Below, piece after piece: positions 1 to 11,267 of a stretch of 64,000 nt of DNA; the first letter of the stretch is position 1; each line of letters starts with the position of its first letter. The notes beneath the pieces are model-generated. The model saw only the letters and a list, made by a program, of their open reading frames with translations, made no database searches and was not told the DNA's origin. Made by a program: the position numbers and the translations under genes. Source of the DNA: Poecilobothrus nobilitatus. Its lineage: Eukaryota; Arthropoda; Insecta; Diptera; Dolichopodidae. The stretch lies in the NCBI GenBank assembly GCA_947095535.1, contig OX352773.1, forward strand, positions 165,862,438-165,926,437, in the 5' to 3' direction.

Positions 1-980
1 AAAAATCCTCTGTACCGCATAAGGATTGAAGAAAAAATTCCAAACCATATCTGATTAGATTAAATTATTTCTTTAGTAAAGATTATCATAAATATTATTT
101 TGAGAACCTACAAAATAAAATTGGAAACATTTTATCCGTATCGATTTTCTATTTTTATAATTTGGTTTACTGTATTAAAGTTTTGGTTCTTGAAGATTTT
201 GTTTGTATAAAAATAATAACATTAATGAAAATGTATTATTATAAAGATATACATTTAAACTTTTTGTATGTCCTTCATTTGGTTTTTGTTTTTCTTTTTT
301 TTTCTTTTTTGGGATCAAAAATTTATTCCTTAATTTTATTGACAACAAAAATAGAAAATTGATTTTATGGCTTAGGTTTACAAAAAGAATCAAAGAAGTG
401 TCTAAACTTGACCTAACAATATCAATTAAATAATAAAATTATACTTTTTTGTTGTTGTTGTTGAATTTAGGTTTATTTGTATGTATTAAAAGATTTTTAA
501 AAGTTGAAATCTAATGCTAGGTGAAGAAAATTAATATTAATATTTTTAAACTTTTAAAAACATTTTTTTTTTATGTTTTATTAAGAAAAATTTATTGAAT
601 TTGGACCCATTAGAAATGAAAACAAAAAAAAAAAAAAATCAAAATTTTTTAAATTAAGTTCAGTTTACGTTTAACTATAGATACAGGTAATGTTTTTCTA
701 AATATTAAAAGTGAATTGAAGAGATGGATTTTTTTATTTTACTTCTTATAGCTCAATATTTTACTGAGGAACCTGACAATAATAAAAAGAATTTATTAGT
801 TGTACATATATTTAATTAAATTTTAGTTCAAAGAAAATTTGAAACAGAACATAGATACATAAGTTCAAAAAATCTATAATGAATGATATACCTATAGTTG
901 TAATTTTTGTGTGTCTTTAGTAAATGAAAGATTTTATAAAGTGGTTCACACATACCATAATTGATTATCAAAAGAACATG
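1..980. other. AT-rich non-coding DNA
   Basis: This stretch holds long A and T runs. The open frames at 162-393 on both strands are low-complexity. I see no splice-flanked coding frame or recognisable repeat. Confidence 0.6.
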
Positions 981-982
981 AA

Positions 983-1680
983 ACAAGGCAGAATGTAAAG
1001 CAACGGTTTTTAAAGGTACACGTTTTCAAAAGACAATACAAGTTGTTTAGAACTGTGATTTGCACCAAAAATTTTAAAATTTTCTTAGAGTTTCATGTAA
1101 TAAAAATAAAATGTGAAAAATAAAGAGAAACTTTCACCAATGTTAAGAGAATTCTACATAATTAAGAACAACCATTAACACATGAAAATTTATATAGTTG
1201 AAACTTTAATTTTTGCCTTTTATTTTGTACAGTTACCGGTGTCTAAAAATATCAAATTTTTTAATTTTTGAGCTATAATAGCTCTTAAACAGGGAGTAGT
1301 ACAAAAAAATTTTCTGAGGAACTTATACTAATTCTAAAAAGTTGTTCCTTATATTAAAATTTCAATTCCCTATTTAAAACCGTCCCGCAGTAATGAAGGA
1401 AGAAAAATGATGTAAAATTTGGTTTTCACATAACGGTAAATTTGAACACTAAATTAAAAAAAATAGTGTGCACACTGTACATTTAGTGTTTGTACAATAA
1501 TGAAAATGAAAAAGGTGTTCTACAACATTAATTTTTTTTTTTGAGACCTACCCATGGTTAAAATTTTATTGCCCTATCTTTAACACTGTAGAAGTTTTGT
1601 AAACAGACGGATGGACGGACGAATAGAGTTAAACTAATAAGCACATTTTTTCAAATTTTTATTAGAAATGTGCTAAATAG
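983..1680 (-). mobile_element. Family C element, copy 1 (Helentron-like, non-autonomous)
   Basis: Reading the minus strand, the element starts near 1680 with the AGCACATTT-type hairpin. The GGAC-rich tract lies at 1605-1621. It ends near 983 with the terminal block whose complement is AAGGCAGAATGT. It shares the phrases AAACTAATAAGCACATTTTTT and 'aacggtaaatttgaacac' with copies at 16184, 39058, 44768 and 55357. It carries a single core unit and no coding frame. The 3' hairpin (AAAGC/GGTTT at 997-1009) has one mismatch, so this copy is an older or slightly eroded member. Confidence 0.75.
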
Positions 1681-2868
1681 TAAGAGTAAGAAAAATAATA
1701 AAGTGACGGCAAGTAAAAAACTTCAGATGGCAAGTAAATTCAGCGAAGATAGTTGAATTAAAAAACTCTGTGATAATTTATGACATACAGATCGTTATTT
1801 TAAGCTTGAATATAGAATGTTGTAAGGTAGTTGGCCAATGCAAATGACGTAAAGTAAATAGCAACAGCTTTTTATGAAATGTATCTTTTCTTGAACTGTG
1901 AATTTTATAAAATGTTGGTCATATTTGATTTCCATATTCCAGATGACATCTTACTCAGCAGAAATATAAAGATTTTAGAAAATATGAATTTATCAAATTC
2001 TGTTGACCAACGGTCGATACATTCAAATATCGCATTAATTCTTTTATTTATGATATTATTATCTATAGTAGATTTTCAAAGTTAAATGCTAATAAAGGTT
2101 TATGTTCAGATCCCTAATTGATTTTCATCATCAGTTTTATTTTTACGTAAAGTAAAAAAAGAAGTTTTTGTTCAGCTCAAATTTTATTAGGTACCTATAC
2201 TATGTGACTTAAAATTAAATTTTTTATTTTGTAACAATTTAATTTTTAACTTTAATCAATTTTTATAAAACGTTAATATTAAAATGGTTTAAAAAGTTAC
2301 AAAAATTATAAAGATTATAAAATTTAATTAATTCTATAGCAATAAGTTTGTTTTTTTATTTCTTTTTTTTTTTTAAATTTAAACCGTAAGAATATTAAGA
2401 GTTTTAAAATGAAAATTTTAATTCTTTTTTACATATAAATTATAAATCAAAATTCAAAGAAAATAAAACAAAAAGTCATAAAAGTAAAAAAGAATAAAAA
2501 AACTCACACACAAAGTACAGGAACAAAAAAATTAAACCACATACATTTTAATTTACTTTCTTGTCTTCGAAGAATTTTCTAGCTCTAATGAATTTTATGT
2601 ATGTATGTGTGTATTAAAATATATATTTTTTTAAGTATGTTTATAAAAGTAAAAATGCAAAAGGAAAATTTTAAGGTTAAATAAATTTTACTATTGTAAT
2701 AGCCATAATAATCTGCTATAAAAAGAAATCATTTTAACGAACTAATTTCCCAAATAACCTGGATTTCCTTTTCAAGAACATCTGTAATGAAAAATAATAA
2801 TTTTAATTCGAATTTTAGTACAATTCCTTATCCAGGAAATCTACTTAGAACTTAGAACAATATATATA
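1681..2868. other. AT-rich non-coding DNA
   Basis: I see no gene here. A 68-residue frame at 1879-2085 has AT-driven composition and no splice or family signature. A T-rich run lies at 2350-2376. Confidence 0.55.
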
Positions 2869-3210
2869 TTTTTTTTTTCTCCTAAGGGAGGTGGGAATCT
2901 TCCAAAGACACCAAGAATTTCCCCCTTGGAAGTGTCTGATTCTTACTGACTAAACTCACCTCCCCCTTTTGCAAATATAATGGGATTAAACCCTTACCTG
3001 CGAACGCAGTATATTGGCTAGGGATTAGGGATAGGAAAGGATAGGAAATGGATACGGAAACATTGAATTGGGAGTGGGACTGTAAGGAAACAATCAATCC
3101 GCTTATTATTATTACTATTTTGCTAACAGTTACAACATGCAGCAGTATATAACTCCTTACTTGCATGATATAATCAAAAATAGCTCCACTGTAGCAGCTA
3201 TTATTATTAT
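2869..3210 (-). repeat. Family G retroposon-like repeat, copy 1
   Basis: One of three dispersed copies (others at 26187 and 32353) sharing CTAAGGGAGGTGGGAATCTT, an AGTATATTGG block, a GGATAGGAAA-type block, CATTGAATTGGGAGTG and AATCCGCTTATTATTA. Each copy begins on the + strand with a T run. Read on the minus strand it therefore ends in poly(A), which fits a retroposed sequence. A minus-strand frame spans 2882-3166, but it is not kept as a clear frame in the other copies, so I do not call it a gene. The right boundary is approximate because it merges into an ATT microsatellite at 3182-3224. Confidence 0.65.
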
Positions 3211-5705
3211 TACTATTATTAATAGAGAGGGAATTTTTTTTTAGTGCTAATAATACGTTATTCGATCCCCTTATAATATTTTGGGCTTTTAATTAAAACA
3301 TATCTACTGCAAAAATTGTTGTTTTATTCGCGTATAGAAGACATTGTTGTCTTTATCCGCTTATGGGAGATGTAATTAGAGAGAGAAAAAAAAATAAAAT
3401 ATGCAAAATCAAAAGAATAAACTGTAATAAAACTAATATGCATTTATACATATATAGCAGAAGAAGAAGCAGAAGATCTAAAAAATTTTAATTTTTTTAT
3501 AAATTTCGTTTAATAGCCGAATGAGTAAAAAAGTGAAACTTTAAGTTATATTTAATTCTTAAAATGGAAGATTAGTAAAATTAATTTAAAAGTTCTAAAG
3601 AATTTTAAAATAACAAAGATTGCAACAAATAACAAAGAAATAAAAAACAACCTTTAATTTTTGTAGAATCATTTTCGAATAATTGAATCATATTTTCAAT
3701 TGTGACGTTTTATTTGACAGACCAGTAATCAACGGTTTAGTAAAAATTAATTATTCTTAAAACTGAAGTTTAGTCAAATATGAATAATAAATGACTTAAT
3801 GGACGCCCCATGGAGAATAGGGCATCCATCTGTACGAAGGGGGAACAAAAAAGGAGTGGGAATTTGACAGACCAACAGATAAAATTCATATAGAAAAATA
3901 AAAAATAAAAATTCTGCAAAATTTGTAAAACAAAAAGTTTTTAAAACTTCCTCTATTACTTTTCATTGTTTTAAACATGCACGTAAAGTACATTTACATT
4001 TACAAATTTAAACAGAGTCAAAATATCGAAAAAAAAAAAGTTCAAAGCTAAAAGTTTAAAAATCATTTCAACTTTTATTTTTTTTTTTTATATTTTTTTA
4101 CTTTTATATTCAGTTGATACAGCTATAAACAAATATTATTATGTTATGCAGCAAACTGCCTGCGTACAAATATTGTTATAAGTAAAATTTTCAAGGAGAT
4201 GTTCAAAAAAGTTCTTCTTTAGTTAATCAGATTTTGTTTTGAAATTATAATACTATTCTTTTTCTAATTCATTTCTTTTTAAAAGCATTTACAAAAAAAA
4301 TATATAATACATATTTACTTTGGACTAAGATGGTGCAGTAATGTATTATTGTTTCCACAAAGCCGTAAATTCCTTAAGAACTCTTTGTAATACCTATTAT
4401 TAATCACATAAGCATATCATTTCGGTACTTCCCCTGATTTAAATTGTAATTCTTTGTAAATTGTACTTTAACACTGTAAATTTTTATGTCACCAAAACCA
4501 TTGTCCATTATGACGGAACTGGTGTGCCCTCATAAATATGAGGGCACAAATTATTTTCTTGTTATATTTATGTTGATAAATCAGAATTTTTTGAAATAAG
4601 TTTGTACATATTATGTACATATTAAGATACTTATCATAGGCTTAGTATTATGAAATTTTGAAGTAAAGGACTATAAATTGTAGTTTTGCTCTTCGATATC
4701 TGGTAGAAAAAAGAAACAGACGAATACAAAATTCTTCAAATGTTAAGTTTATTTAATTCTAACGAATTAATATAAATTTTTTAATAAAAATAACTTATAA
4801 GTTCGAAAAACAATTCTTATAAATCTGCGACGTTTGTTGAATATTAAAGGTAAAGATATTGTTTTCTTTGCCTCAATTTATTTGTTTAAATATTTTACAA
4901 TTTAAATACCTCTTGTAGTGATAGACACCTTTTCTTATTTATGGAGACTTGTTTAACACTTAAATCAACCAATTTTTCATTACTTTTAATTTTCTTTGGT
5001 AGGATTGTAGACAAAAAATTTCAAAGCAGATACTTAAAAAATAAAATGATCACTAGCATAATAAGCGCATTTCTCTTGTTAATAAGAATTTCATAGAAAT
5101 TTTAATTTTACACCAATTTTTAATTTTTTTAAAATCCCTTATAATTTCTCTGAACAACCATATTATATTCATTCGTATTCGACGAAAATAAAGCACCATA
5201 TAAAAAAAAGTTAAATAAAACACACAAAAAAAAAAAAAAAGCAACCAAATAACAGAAAAAACAAACTTGTTGCACATTAGTTTTCTTTTCCTTTTTGTAA
5301 GTCCCATTTGGTTTTTGGTTCTCTTTTCAACAGAAGAACAATTCGTATATACTACAATCAATTATTTACAAAAAAAAAAAAAAGCAAAAAAAAAAAGAAT
5401 TAAAATTTAATTTTTTTAATTCTACTTTTTACTCGTTCATTTTTGTCCAACAGTTGTTCCCACGGCCTTTCATTTCATAACAAAAGAAATAAAAGAATTT
5501 TATATTTGTATTGAAAACTGTTGAAAAAAAAAGTTGTAAATCCTTGCCGTCTTGATTATTTTTTTTTTTTTTTTTTTTTTTCGCTATTATTATTATTGTT
5601 ATTATTTTGAAAAGTCATATAATACCAGAGTAAAAAATTTATTAGAATTGAAAGTTTTTCTCTCCATTTAAAAGCAAATGAAAATATAAGTTTAAAAATA
5701 AGTAA
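3211..5705. other. AT-rich non-coding DNA with simple repeats
   Basis: Contains poly(A)/poly(T) tracts (for example 5227-5240 and 5558-5581), ATT microsatellite stretches near 3204 and 5585, and a hairpin GTGCCCTC/GAGGGCAC near 4534-4552. A less AT-rich patch at 3800-3870 has no supported frame. The 102-residue minus frame at 5053-5361 is low-complexity. Confidence 0.5.
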
Positions 5706-6504
5706 TTGAAAAAATCAAGGGTTTTCAAAAAAGCACATTTTCAAAATTAAAAAATATTCCATAATAAGCCTATAGAGTAAAGAGTAGATATACTTATTGA
5801 AAAAAAAAAATTTGCTTGATTTTTCTGTTTGGTAAGAAAAAATTGAGAAAATCAAATCACACTTTCGTCAATTATAAGGTAACCCTATATTATTAAAAAA
5901 AATTATTGACACAAAAACAAAGATTCTTTAATTCTTGTATATTACTTCAAAAACATTTGGACAGGTGTTTAAGTTACAGGTGTTTAAAATAGAGAATTTT
6001 CAGTTTTTGACCCCTAAACAGCAGGCGACACAAAAATCTTTTTTGAAATAACTCATACTTATTTTTAAAAATCTAATATGTCTCAAAATTTCAAGCTTGT
6101 AAGTTAAACCGTTTGAAAACTAGAAGGGGTTCAAATTTTTGAAAAAATTGAGTTTTACATAACGGTATATTAAAATACGGCGAGGCAAAGCCACGCTATA
6201 AAGTTTATAAAACCAGCTATCGTTTGGCGTTTCCAGATTGAAAATATGCCTTATAGAACCGGTGTTATAACAATTGAAAAATATGGGTTTTTCGAACTTT
6301 GTAGGGCTGTAGCTCTGTAACAGGTGTGGTTACAGAAAAAATTTGTACCACAAAATTAGTTTTTTGGCGATATTTATCCGTAGTTAAAATTTCATTGGTT
6401 TATTTCAAACGATATAGAAGTTTTGTAAACATTCAGACGGACGTACGGTTAAACGTACAGAGTGAAATTAATAAGCAAATTTTTTCAAAATGTGCTAAAA
6501 AATG
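5706..6504 (-). mobile_element. Family C element, subfamily with CACACTTTCGTCAATT core
   Basis: On the minus strand it runs from the hairpin-type end near 6504 (AAATTTTTTCAAAATGTGCT), through a GACGGACGTACGG tract at 6436-6448, to the end near 5706. The core includes CACACTTTCGTCAATTATAA at 5859 and a downstream block ending near TATATTACTTC. That core is shared with the copy at 33866 and, notably, with the H elements at 42343 and 51180. No coding frame. Confidence 0.7.
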
Positions 6505-7458
6505 AAAAACACCATTATGGTTGTTGTAAGAACCTCATGTAGAAAATAAAAATTGTTGAACAGGCACAAAGAAAAAGTTACAAGAAAAAATTGAAAATGG
6601 TAAAAACTTTTTTAATAATAATGGGAAAAAAATAAAAAATAACGACACCAAAAATTTATGTTCAATGACAAGAAAAAAACATTAAAAAATTTTTTTTTTC
6701 AATAAATAAAACAAAAACGAAAAATAGAAACTTTTTTATAATATGTTCTAGGATAAACTTATAGAATGGTAATTTTTCATTTATTAAGATACATACCTAT
6801 ATTAATAATGTTAACCTGTTCCAAAAGTGAGTATAGTTTTAAGTGTACCAAAATAAGTTAAAGGTTATTGTTAAAAATATTGGCTTTCTTTATAAAATAC
6901 AGGCTACTCTATATAATATAGCATTTTGTCATGACTTAAATGAATATTTTTTTATCAACATAGTTTCTTTTATCTGATGCATATGATCATATGATCTTAT
7001 CTGATTATATGATACAACATATTATTATATGATACATGAGGACATAGTAGGTCGTGCATTTATTATCTATATTTAACTAAGCTTCAGTTTCTGAGTTTGA
7101 CGTAGCCATTAATTCCTCAGTTGTAATTTTTGTATTACAATTAATTTTTTTTATTTGGGTAACCTCATTATCCTATTATTGGTTCTTTATTTTACATATC
7201 TGTTTTCTGGAAATATAACTTAGAAAGAATAGAGATAGCACAGACAATGTACGGTTTTAAATCCATCTCAACAAATTTTTAGAAGATTTTGTAAATTTTT
7301 GGTAAATTTCAGATATAAAATTAGCTCTTCAATTTTACTTACGGATATCTGGCTTACACCTTACATTTAACGAATCCCCAGATTTTCAATCTACTTAGTC
7401 ATTCGCCGGACATTCGCAGAGAACCTATATTATTTTTATTACCTAATCTATAAAACTT
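6505..7458. other. AT-rich non-coding DNA
   Basis: No gene seen. A small palindromic patch CATATGATCATATG lies at 6979-6992. The right part (about 7200-7458) may be the body of the minus-strand SINE whose head is at 7459-7526, but I have no second copy to prove it. Confidence 0.45.
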
Positions 7459-7526
7459 AGCTGGAGTTTGAATCCTAGACCTTTCGATTGTAGGCCAATG
7501 TCTTAACTCACTACACCATATTAGCT
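7459..7526 (-). repeat. tRNA-related SINE head (F1)
   Basis: Read on the minus strand this has the two internal RNA polymerase III promoter boxes of a tRNA: an A-box-like TGGTGTAGTGAG and a B-box-like GGATTCAAACT. Their spacing is about that of a tRNA. The cloverleaf is imperfect, so I call it a tRNA-derived SINE head rather than a tRNA gene. It abuts the fold-back element that starts at 7525. Confidence 0.55.
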
Positions 7527-7959
7527 AAAAAATAAAATAATATGTAAAAAAAATATTTTTTAAAATATGCTTTTATCGAAACCAAATTCGCCCCCTAAAA
7601 AGTAGAAAATAAAATTTATTGCAAAACTTTAGCTTATTGAACTGTTATAATATAAAAGTGAATTGCTAGTGCAAGCATTTTGCAATGTTATAATATAAAA
7701 GTAAATTGCTGGAATAAGGTTAAATAAAAATCTGCGAAATTTGAGGTTCGTGTTTCTTTTTTATTCCAGCAATTTACTTTTATATTATAACAGTCCAAAA
7801 TGCTTGCACTAGCAATTCACTTTTATATTATAACAGTCAAAAAAGCTAAAGTTTTGCAATCAATTTTATTTTCTACTTTTTAGGGGGCGAATTTGGTTTC
7901 GATAAAAGCATATTTTAAAAAATATTTTTTTTACATATTATTTTATTTTATACTTTTTA
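7525..7959. mobile_element. Long fold-back element with ~189-nt arms
   Basis: Left arm 7529-7717 and right arm 7761-7949 are reverse complements with only a few differences. They are separated by a 43-nt loop (7718-7760). A shared CTAAAA/TTTTAG extends the ends to 7525 and 7959 after a small indel. Within each arm the phrase TGTTATAATATAAAAGTRAA occurs twice about 55 nt apart, so the arm is itself partly duplicated. There is no coding frame. It is best read as a fold-back MITE; if transcribed it would form a long hairpin RNA. The high arm identity suggests a young element or one kept similar by gene conversion. Confidence 0.85.
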
Positions 7960-8325
7960 GTTTTAAATGAAACACATAATTTGAATTTAAAAATATGGGA
8001 TATTTTTTATTCATACATACATTAATTATTGTTTCTGATATAAAATACGTTTTATAATTTTATACCAAATGTTTAAGAAAATTAAGAGATGTTAAATCGA
8101 TTCCATTACAGCAAGAGTAAAAATTTTTATTCCAGTATGTAATTCATAAATAAAGAAAGTACCTCGCAGGGTAAAATATGTACCAAAATACTGTGATTAT
8201 ATAAATATTACAATCCAACAACATAACTCGAATGAAAATGATATACATAAATGTACTTTACTGTATATCGTATATCCAAACAAACATCTAACCTTGAACA
8301 CCTACCTACCTAATCGCTTAATAAG
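7960..8325. other. AT-rich non-coding DNA
   Basis: No gene or recognised repeat seen between the fold-back element and the duplicated block that starts near 8326. Confidence 0.5.
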
Positions 8326-8425
8326 ATCATGCAGTAAAAAATGTTGACAAATATCTTGATTTAAATTATAAACAAATGGAGCGGAACAAAATAATTTAGG
8401 TAATTAGTTTAACATAATATTATGT
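8326..8425 (+). repeat. Local duplication, copy 1
   Basis: The block around AATGTTGACAAATATCTTGA followed by a run ending ACAAAATAATTTAGGTAA recurs in diverged form at 8881-8982, just after another tRNA-like head. The pair looks like a local duplication of a composite unit. Confidence 0.55.
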
Positions 8426-8426
8426 A

Positions 8427-8663
8427 TATCCAGCCATTGGTGCAGTGGTTGACGCACGCATAAGAGAATGAGAGGTCTCGGGTTCGATTCCCGGCTGGGT
8501 ACAATAATTATAAAATAAAAAAAAAAAAATTCATATATCGCAATATGTAAATACTTTATAATGTATAATTATATCACGTACACATTCCTACCAGGAAACA
8601 AGGGTTATAGCTACCACATTTATGTACCACGGTACCTGAATATAAATAAATAAATAAATATTA
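8427..8663 (+). repeat. tRNA-derived SINE (F2) with AAAT tail
   Basis: The head at 8427-8501 has a 7-bp acceptor stem (TATCCAG with CTGGGTA), an A box TGGTGCAGTGG at 8439, a B box GGTTCGATTCC at 8481 and a 5-bp T stem around TTCGATT. The anticodon arm is poor and positions 8-9 are CC, so I do not call a functional tRNA. An A-rich linker, a roughly 120-nt body and a terminal AAATAAATAAATAAATA run at 8645-8662 follow, as in an insect SINE. Confidence 0.65.
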
Positions 8664-8793
8664 TGTACATACGTACGTACATATTTACATACGTAGTTTT
8701 AATTTTTTGTGTTGACAAATCATAATGCGTAATAGATTTTTTGTTTGTAAATCATAATGCGTAATGCGCAAAAGCATAATTATTATACATATA

Positions 8794-8872
8794 TACGAAT
8801 TGGATTCGAACCACAGTCCACACATTAACACTCACTTTCAAGACCTATACACTTTCCTCTGCACCATATATG
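8794..8872 (-). repeat. tRNA-related SINE head (F3)
   Basis: The minus strand reads TATGGTGCAGAGGAAAGTGT (A-box region) and later GGTTCGAATCC (B box), with tRNA-like spacing. It is closely similar to F4 at 9167-9236. It is followed at higher coordinates by the second copy of the local duplication. Confidence 0.55.
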
Positions 8873-8880
8873 CATTAATT

Positions 8881-8982
8881 CAATATGCATTAAAGAATGT
8901 TGACAGCAAATATTTTGATTTAAATACTAAACAAATGTTGTAAACAAAATAACTTAGCAACATACATAAAAATGTTATATGT
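8881..8982 (+). repeat. Local duplication, copy 2
   Basis: Diverged copy of 8326-8425 (AATGTTGACAGCAAATATTTTG then ACAAAATAACTTAGCAA). Its position beside F3 implies duplication of a segment, not just of the SINE. Confidence 0.5.
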
Positions 8983-9166
8983 ATGGATTGTGTTTTGCTA
9001 ATTATGCTAATACAAAACACCAGGAAAGATCAAAAATATAATGTGTATGTTTGTATGCATGAATAAGAGATAAAAATGTAAGTTTTAAATTGATATATAC
9101 AAAAATGTATACATATTTTATTCAAAAAATGTTGATGAATAGATAGTTAAAAAAAAAAATGTTGCA

Positions 9167-9236
9167 TGTGAACTGGATTCGAACAACATGATCCCCACTT
9201 TTGAAACCTGTACACCATCCTCTGCACCATACTACA
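9167..9236 (-). repeat. tRNA-related SINE head (F4)
   Basis: The minus strand reads TATGGTGCAGAGGATGGTGT and, near the other end, GTTCGAATCCAG. This A-box/B-box pair matches F3 apart from a short deletion in the middle. Confidence 0.5.
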
Positions 9237-9290
9237 CTTACAAATGTTGCTAACAGATTACGAAGATAATAAAAAGCGTGACAGAATGAC

Positions 9291-9293
9291 AAA

Positions 9294-9344
<51 letters not shown>

Positions 9345-9345
9345 A
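9291..9345 (+). repeat. (AAAT)n microsatellite
   Basis: About 13-14 uninterrupted AAAT units. The same motif forms the tails of SINEs F2, B1 and B2, so this array may have grown from a SINE tail. Confidence 0.9.
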
Positions 9346-9678
9346 CCGACAGCGACGAGTTAATATAAAAGCATATAATTAGTTATACCTATATAGGAAT
9401 TAGTTTTAATAATATTCTTAAAATAAATGTTAAGACTATTACTTTGCTCCTATCGGTACAGGTGCATATAAGAGTTTGTGATTTATTTTCAATAGTTATA
9501 ATTATATTCAAACCATATACCTAATCATTATTAAACCAAATTCTATATGTTATAGACATATTATAAATAAAGGTTTATTAAAGGGTGTTTATGGATGATT
9601 TTTGCAGATTTCTATTATAATAATTTTACCGTATACTATCTTAAAATTTTAATTTTATTAAAGCTAAAAACTTGTAAT

Positions 9679-9869
9679 AGGGGCCTAGGCAGTCTAGTGG
9701 GTAAGAGCGTATAAAATACGCTGTAAACACCGAGGAATGGGGGTTCGAATCCCACACACGTCGTAAGAGTAATTCCCCCTTACGATATGTACAGCTATGT
9801 CTGAAAACGAAAGGCTGTGTAATTTCATTGTTACATTTATGCGGCAGGCAAATGCACTTAAACAAAAAA
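9679..9869 (+). mobile_element. SINE family A, copy 1, with target-site duplication
   Basis: tRNA-like head GGGCCTAGGCAGTCTAGTGG with B box GGTTCGAATCC near 9741. The body contains CGTCGTAAGAGTAATTCCCC and a pyrimidine/purine block ending CAAATGCACTTA, then an A-rich tail. The flanks carry a perfect 13-bp duplication, AAAAACTTGTAAT, at 9666-9678 and 9870-9882. This proves insertion by target-primed reverse transcription. The minus frame 9641-9865 is only an antisense shadow. Confidence 0.85.
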
Positions 9870-9882
9870 AAAAACTTGTAAT

Positions 9883-11267
9883 TTTAAGAGGGGTAAGATC
9901 TGAAAATTAGTTTCCTTGTAAAAATATTTATCTTTTTTCGTATAAAATCTCCTTTAAAATCGTTACTGAACGAAAAATGAAAAAATTAGTAGGTAGGATT
10001 ATTTTTACATAATATTGTGTAAATGACTTTCTTATTTGCATTATAAACTGTCAATGACTATTTTCGATTTCTTATTGAAAATTCTAATTCCTTAAAAATT
10101 TTACCAAATTAAATTTAATTGTTTTGTTTAATTTTTCCATATTCTGTTTTTCACGACAATCTGCATATTAATATTAAAACTCAATTTGGAATGCAATACA
10201 TTGTCAACCTATAGATAGAAAACTGTTTTAATATCGCATGCATCTGTTTATTATACAATAATGAAATATCAACAATATTACAATAAATATATATATTAAC
10301 ATTTTTAAAAAAAATTATTTCCTTGATAGAAAAATTTTCACATATGTAAACATACTTTTTAACAAATTAAAACAAAAATAAATGTTTAATGGCTAAAAAA
10401 AAAGATAAACTAAATATATTTTCTAAATAAAAATAAAAATAAATTCAAATATAAACGAAAAAAATAAATGTGATAGAAAAATTATTTAGGTTGCACACAA
10501 TACCATTAAACCTCGAACACAAAATAAAAATAAATAAATGTAAAATAATACAAAAAAAAAAAAAAAAAATGTCTGGAATTTCCGTCACATTTTCACGACT
10601 CACATATTTTTCCAACATAAATTTTTCGAATTTTTTCTTTTTTTTTTATAATAATTATTTATTTATTTTTCCAATAATATCTACTCTTAATTCTGTCATA
10701 AGCATAATATCTACTAGTCTTTAAATAATATTGTGTTGTTTTTTTTTACTCTTTATAATATTAATATCTTAGCTAATTTTGTATAATGAATCACTCATCA
10801 TTCGCCTATTCAATATTTTTTTTTTTGTTCTGTTAACGAATTCTTCTTCCAAATAGTTATTAATAATTATTATTATTATTTTCTTTTTTTTTTGAAAAGA
10901 GATACAAAAATTTTTTACACATAGATGTGTCAACTCAGCTGCTGTAATCATTTGAATTTTTTTTTTTTAAGTAAAAGAAAATTTAATCTTAAGTAAAATT
11001 TTATTGTATCTCATGCTAGAAAGCTATATACTTGTAGGTACTCATATAAAATATAATGGAACGTTTTAATTATATCTCATGCTATATTAACATTTTATTT
11101 AGTGAGCATTATTGCATAAGTAAATAGCTATGTATATATAGTGTCTAATTTTGAAATACGTTTTTTGTTTTTGGAAATATAAACAGATTGCGATCTTATG
11201 ATATAAAAGTTTTCTCTCTCATGAGAGAATTAATTTTTGTTTTTTTATACGCGTATCAATAATGTTC
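9883..11267. other. AT-rich non-coding DNA
   Basis: No gene seen. Open frames at 10470-10724 (+) and 10769-10951 (-) are driven by A and T runs (such as 10552-10569) and give Lys- or Phe-rich low-complexity peptides. Confidence 0.55.

Noticed and set aside
2882..3166. 94-codon minus-strand frame
   Set aside because: It lies inside dispersed repeat G, and the frame is broken by indels in the other two copies.
5053..5361. 102-codon minus-strand frame
   Set aside because: Driven by A/T runs and rich in Phe, Lys and Arg, with no domain, splice or conservation signal.
8427..8501. Possible functional tRNA gene
   Set aside because: Acceptor and T arms pair, but the anticodon arm does not fold well, positions 8-9 are CC, and an A-rich SINE tail follows.
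10470..10724. 84-codon plus-strand frame
   Set aside because: Contains long Lys and Phe runs from homopolymers; typical chance frame in AT-rich DNA.
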